A stretch of DNA of 14,328 bases from JAJYVT01 sp035534455. GTDB taxonomy: Bacteria > Actinomycetota > Acidimicrobiia > Acidimicrobiales > RAAP-2. The position numbers were made by a program, and so were the translations under genes. The number at the start of each line of letters is the position of its first letter. Position 1 is the stretch's first letter. The notes beneath the pieces are model-generated. The model did no database searches and was not told where the DNA came from. It saw only the letters and a program-made list of their open reading frames with translations. The stretch is from assembly GCA_035534455.1 (NCBI GenBank), contig DATLRV010000030.1, forward strand, positions 1 to 14,328. Reading direction: 5' to 3'. This document shows positions 11,834 through 14,328 of this stretch, in pieces.

Positions 11834-12447
11834 TGGGCAGGACATCCCTTTGGGCCGACGCCGTGCTGCGTGACCGTGCTCCAGCCGACGCACACGGACG
11901 AGACCTGCGCCGGGCACGGCGCAAGCCAAGCCATGCAAGGCCCGCACGACGTATCGGTGCGGTTCGGCTCGTACCGGTCCTCGTCGGAACCCTGACGCTC
12001 GCCTTCGGGGCCTGTGCAGGCACCGCGTACGCATACTTCACGACGACTGGCTCGGGGAACGGTCAAGCGAGCGCTCGCGGACTCACACCGGTCGTCGTCG
12101 AGCAGGCGACGGTCGTGCCGGGCTCGCTCTTCCCGGGGCAGATGGCGGGCCTCTCCCTCGAGATCAAGAACCCCAACGACCGCAGCTTGACCCTCCTCGG
12201 CGTGTCCGAGGTCGGCACCACAGTGTCGGTGACACCCGCCACAGCCGGCTGCACCGGCACAGCGGCAGGTGTGTCGGTGGCTGCGACAGCGGCGACTGGG
12301 CTCAACCTCCCTCTCAAGGCCAGCACCACAACAACAGGGGTCACGACGCTGGTGATTCCGACAGGGGCCACAATGAGCGAGTCGTCGCCCAACGCGTGCC
12401 AGAGCAAGTCGTTCCACATCAAGGTGTCCGTGAAGGTGCGCTCGTGA
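11833..12447 (+). CDS. Exported protein with SipW-cognate signal peptide, long basic N-tail
   Basis: A 204-residue protein. The ATG at 11833 is chosen because it overlaps the preceding mini-ORF stop (TGATG); a TTG at 11806 would extend it by 9 residues. The N-tail of about 44 residues is unusually long and basic, then a hydrophobic segment (about 44-65, VRLVPVLVGTLTLAFGACAG) ends in AYAYFTTTGSGNGQASA, a SipW-type cleavage region. The mature part, about 135 residues, reads as a beta-sandwich: MAGLSLEIKNPNDRSLTLLG, then TVSVTPATAGCTG, then ACQSKSFHIKVSVKV at the end, with two Cys. The NPNDRSLTL element parallels NPNHAKATI in the preceding substrate, so the two are likely divergent relatives. 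Its stop overlaps the next gene's start as GTGA. Probably a minor subunit or anchor of the same surface structure, by inference. Confidence 0.78.
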   Translation: MGRTSLWADAVLRDRAPADAHGRDLRRARRKPSHARPARRIGAVRLVPVLVGTLTLAFGACAGTAYAYFTTTGSGNGQASARGLTPVVVEQATVVPGSLFPGQMAGLSLEIKNPNDRSLTLLGVSEVGTTVSVTPATAGCTGTAAGVSVAATAATGLNLPLKASTTTTGVTTLVIPTGATMSESSPNACQSKSFHIKVSVKVRS

Positions 12448-14328
12448 CCGGCCTCCGAAGAGCCGTCTCCTGGCCCTTTACGCGGGCACGCCACGGGGCT
12501 CGCCGTCCCATCGGTCGCGCGGCTCTCATCGCCGTCGGCTTCCTCTTCGCGTCCTCGGGCTCCGCCTATGCCTACTTCTCTGCGACAGGGACCGGCACAT
12601 ACGGGCTCGCTGACGCCGGGGCACTCGTCGCCGCGACCAACTTCGGCTCCGGCAACGTCACGACAGCGGGCTTCACACTCCACTGGACAACCCCCGTGGA
12701 ACCCGCGGGGGCGACGGTCACCAGCGACACCATCACCCAGACCGGGGGATCGCCTGCGGGAAGCGGGTCCTGCTTCTCACCGACACCGTCGTCGCCCTGC
12801 AGCGTGACCGGGCTCAGCCCGAACGCCACCTACACGTTCACACTGGCCTACTACGACCACACATGGTCGGTCACGACCCAGGTGAGCGCCTCCACGGCCA
12901 CGTCGACCACGTCGACCACCTGCGACGGTCCGGGCGAGACAGTGACCCTGGAGCCAGGCGCGACCTACAGCTTCACCATCGAGGGCGGCGGCGGCGGGAA
13001 CGGCGCGAACAACACGCCGGGCGGTACCGGCGTGGGCGGCAACGGGGCGGCGGGCGCGAGCGTCTCGGGCACCTTGAAGAACACCAACCCCACGGCGGTC
13101 ACCTTGAAGGTGACGATCGGCTGCGCCGGTCAGCCGGCGATCGGTGACAAGGCCAGCCGTGTGGAAGCGGGCGGCTTCGGCGGAGGCGACAACGGCGGCA
13201 CAGGGCAGAACACAGGCGGTGGCGGCGGCGGCTCCGGCGGCGGCACCGGCTTCGAGGTGGTCAGTGGCCGGGACTCCCACGTTCTCGCTGCTGCCGCCGG
13301 CGGCGGTGGCGGTGGCGGTGCGGTCGGCAACGTGAACGGCGGGAACGCCTCGTCGACGTACCGCACCTCGACGCAGTCGACGACCGCCCCCGAAGGCGAC
13401 GACGGAGTCGACGCCAGCTGCGGTGGGCGGACGGAGGATTACTCCGAGGAAGAGTCGACACAGAGCTGCGGCGGGAGCGGTGCGGGCGGAGGCGGCGTGA
13501 AGCCATCCGCGAATGCCGGCACAGCCGGCACAGCCACAGGTGCACCCGGCGGCGGCGGCACAAACGGCAACAGCTACGTCAAGAGCACCACCGTCACAGG
13601 GATCGTGGTCGCCGTCAGCGGGCCGGTCGCAGGGACGAACCCCGGGCGGAACGGTTTCGCCAGCATCACCGAGACCGCGGGTCCCCCGGTCTTCACGAGC
13701 GCCGCCTCGGCGAGCTTCGTCTTCGGGCAGGCAACGAGCTTCGAGGTCACGACCGGCGGTGTTCCCACCCCGACGGTCACGAACGCGAGCTGGACCAACC
13801 CGTCGCCCGCCTGCACGACCACAGCGAGCTACCCGAGCGGTCTCACCTTCACCCCGAACGCGAACGGTACGGCGACGATCGCCGCGGCGACCACAGTGCC
13901 GAAGGGCAACTACTCCTTCTGCCTGCAGGCGAACAACATCTCTGGCACGGCGTACCAGAAGTTCACGCTCAAGGTCGTCGCGCCTCCCCTCTCGTTCGCC
14001 GCAATCGGGACCGCGACCACCTGGACAAGCGGTACACACGGTGCGAAGTCCGTTGCGTTCCCCTCCACAGTGACCGCCCACAACGGCGACCTGCTGCTCC
14101 TCGTGGTGGTGGGCAACGAGTCTCAGGGCGGGGCGGGCACCCCCACGGGCTGGCAGCAAGGCGACCTCGGGAACCCGGCACACGGGACACACCCGCACGC
14201 CGACGTGTTCTGGCGGCAGCACACCACAAGCACAACGTCGGTCTCGGTCACCCCGAACGACAAGAATCCGAGCGCCGCCGCGTGGGTGGTCGCCTACTCG
14301 GTCACAGGCACCCTTGCCAGTGCGACCG
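12444..14328 (+). CDS. Large multidomain glycine-rich surface protein with SipW-type signal (3' end outside window)
   Basis: GTG 12444 overlaps the previous stop (GTGA). The frame stays open for 628 codons to the window end. Basic N-tail, hydrophobic segment about 25-42, then SAYAYFSATGTGTYG, a SipW-cognate motif. Domains: fibronectin-III-like (about 68-150, FTLHWTTP to LSPNATYTFTLAYYD); a Thr/Ser linker; a glycine-rich domain (about 160-385) opening ETVTLEPGATYSFTIEGGGG like bacterial Gly_rich_2-type modules, with an acidic Cys-flanked insert (SCGGRTEDYSEEESTQSCGG); a putative Ig/He_PIG-type domain (about 408-512, PSGLTFTPNANGTATIAA, GNYSFCLQANNISGTAYQ); and a jelly-roll-like module (about 517-628, HNGDLLLLVVVGNES, GWQQGD). 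The minus strand is also open over most of this region, but this is a bias shadow. It is likely cell-surface exposed, perhaps the tip or main adhesin of the SipW-dependent assembly. Confidence 0.8.
   Translation, partial: MTGLRRAVSWPFTRARHGARRPIGRAALIAVGFLFASSGSAYAYFSATGTGTYGLADAGALVAATNFGSGNVTTAGFTLHWTTPVEPAGATVTSDTITQTGGSPAGSGSCFSPTPSSPCSVTGLSPNATYTFTLAYYDHTWSVTTQVSASTATSTTSTTCDGPGETVTLEPGATYSFTIEGGGGGNGANNTPGGTGVGGNGAAGASVSGTLKNTNPTAVTLKVTIGCAGQPAIGDKASRVEAGGFGGGDNGGTGQNTGGGGGGSGGGTGFEVVSGRDSHVLAAAAGGGGGGGAVGNVNGGNASSTYRTSTQSTTAPEGDDGVDASCGGRTEDYSEEESTQSCGGSGAGGGGVKPSANAGTAGTATGAPGGGGTNGNSYVKSTTVTGIVVAVSGPVAGTNPGRNGFASITETAGPPVFTSAASASFVFGQATSFEVTTGGVPTPTVTNASWTNPSPACTTTASYPSGLTFTPNANGTATIAAATTVPKGNYSFCLQANNISGTAYQKFTLKVVAPPLSFAAIGTATTWTSGTHGAKSVAFPSTVTAHNGDLLLLVVVGNESQGGAGTPTGWQQGDLGNPAHGTHPHADVFWRQHTTSTTSVSVTPNDKNPSAAAWVVAYSVTGTLASAT

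Noticed and set aside
13160..13560. Gly-codon repeats (GGC-rich tracts) as a CRISPR or tandem DNA repeat
   Set aside because: The units are irregular and follow codon boundaries of a glycine-rich protein domain. There are no conserved repeats with spacers.
12777..14222. A 481-codon open frame on the minus strand over the glycine-rich gene
   Set aside because: The plus-strand frame has a signal peptide, domains and an overlapping start with the gene before it. The minus translation is low-complexity without motifs.

Overview
The window is high-GC DNA with GTG starts, short Shine-Dalgarno sites and many start/stop overlaps. With actinobacterial-style secreted proteins, VapBC, and pyruvate/branched-chain dehydrogenase remnants, it most likely comes from an actinobacterium. 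The exact lineage cannot be read from sequence alone. There are no rRNA or tRNA genes and no CRISPR array.

Layout. (1) 59-2552, + strand: a small exported protein with a strong hairpin behind it, then a SipW/ER-type signal peptidase with a Ser/His dyad, overlapped by a DUF5305-like two-pass membrane protein. (2) 2553-4402: a decayed stretch with surface-protein fragments on both strands, one hypothetical gene, a frameshifted membrane fragment, the C-terminal scrap of a tyrosine recombinase, an IS1182-type transposase scrap, and a PRC-barrel gene whose 5' end appears cut at the IS scrap. (3) 4478-6915, - strand: two apparently intact toxin-antitoxin modules in tandem, hipB-hipA-vapB-vapC, each with repeat or palindrome clusters upstream that look like autoregulatory operators. 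(4) 7194-9594, + strand: a dead 2-oxoacid dehydrogenase operon. The E1-alpha N-terminus is fused by deletion to the E1-beta middle, frameshifts are frequent, and the E2 gene is frameshifted through its lipoyl/linker region but intact across its catalytic domain. (5) 9712-10206, - strand: a second, longer IS1182-type transposase pseudogene. (6) 10415-14328, + strand: an unknown two-pass membrane protein, then three exported proteins carrying SipW-cognate signal peptides (AYF followed by a Thr/Ser-Gly-rich stretch). The last is a large multidomain glycine-rich surface protein running off the window.

How it fits together. The functional theme is a SipW-like secretion and surface-fibre system. 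The dedicated peptidase and its DUF5305 partner (block 1) would mature the TasA/camelysin-like substrates of block 6. About 8 kb of accessory DNA (TA modules, IS and integrase debris, a dead metabolic operon) lies between the two halves. The substrate genes look translationally coupled: a 46-codon mini-ORF with a strong ribosome site overlaps the 204-aa substrate by TGATG, and that gene overlaps the next by GTGA. The locus organisation, mini-ORF and unknown membrane protein are the best candidates for something undescribed.
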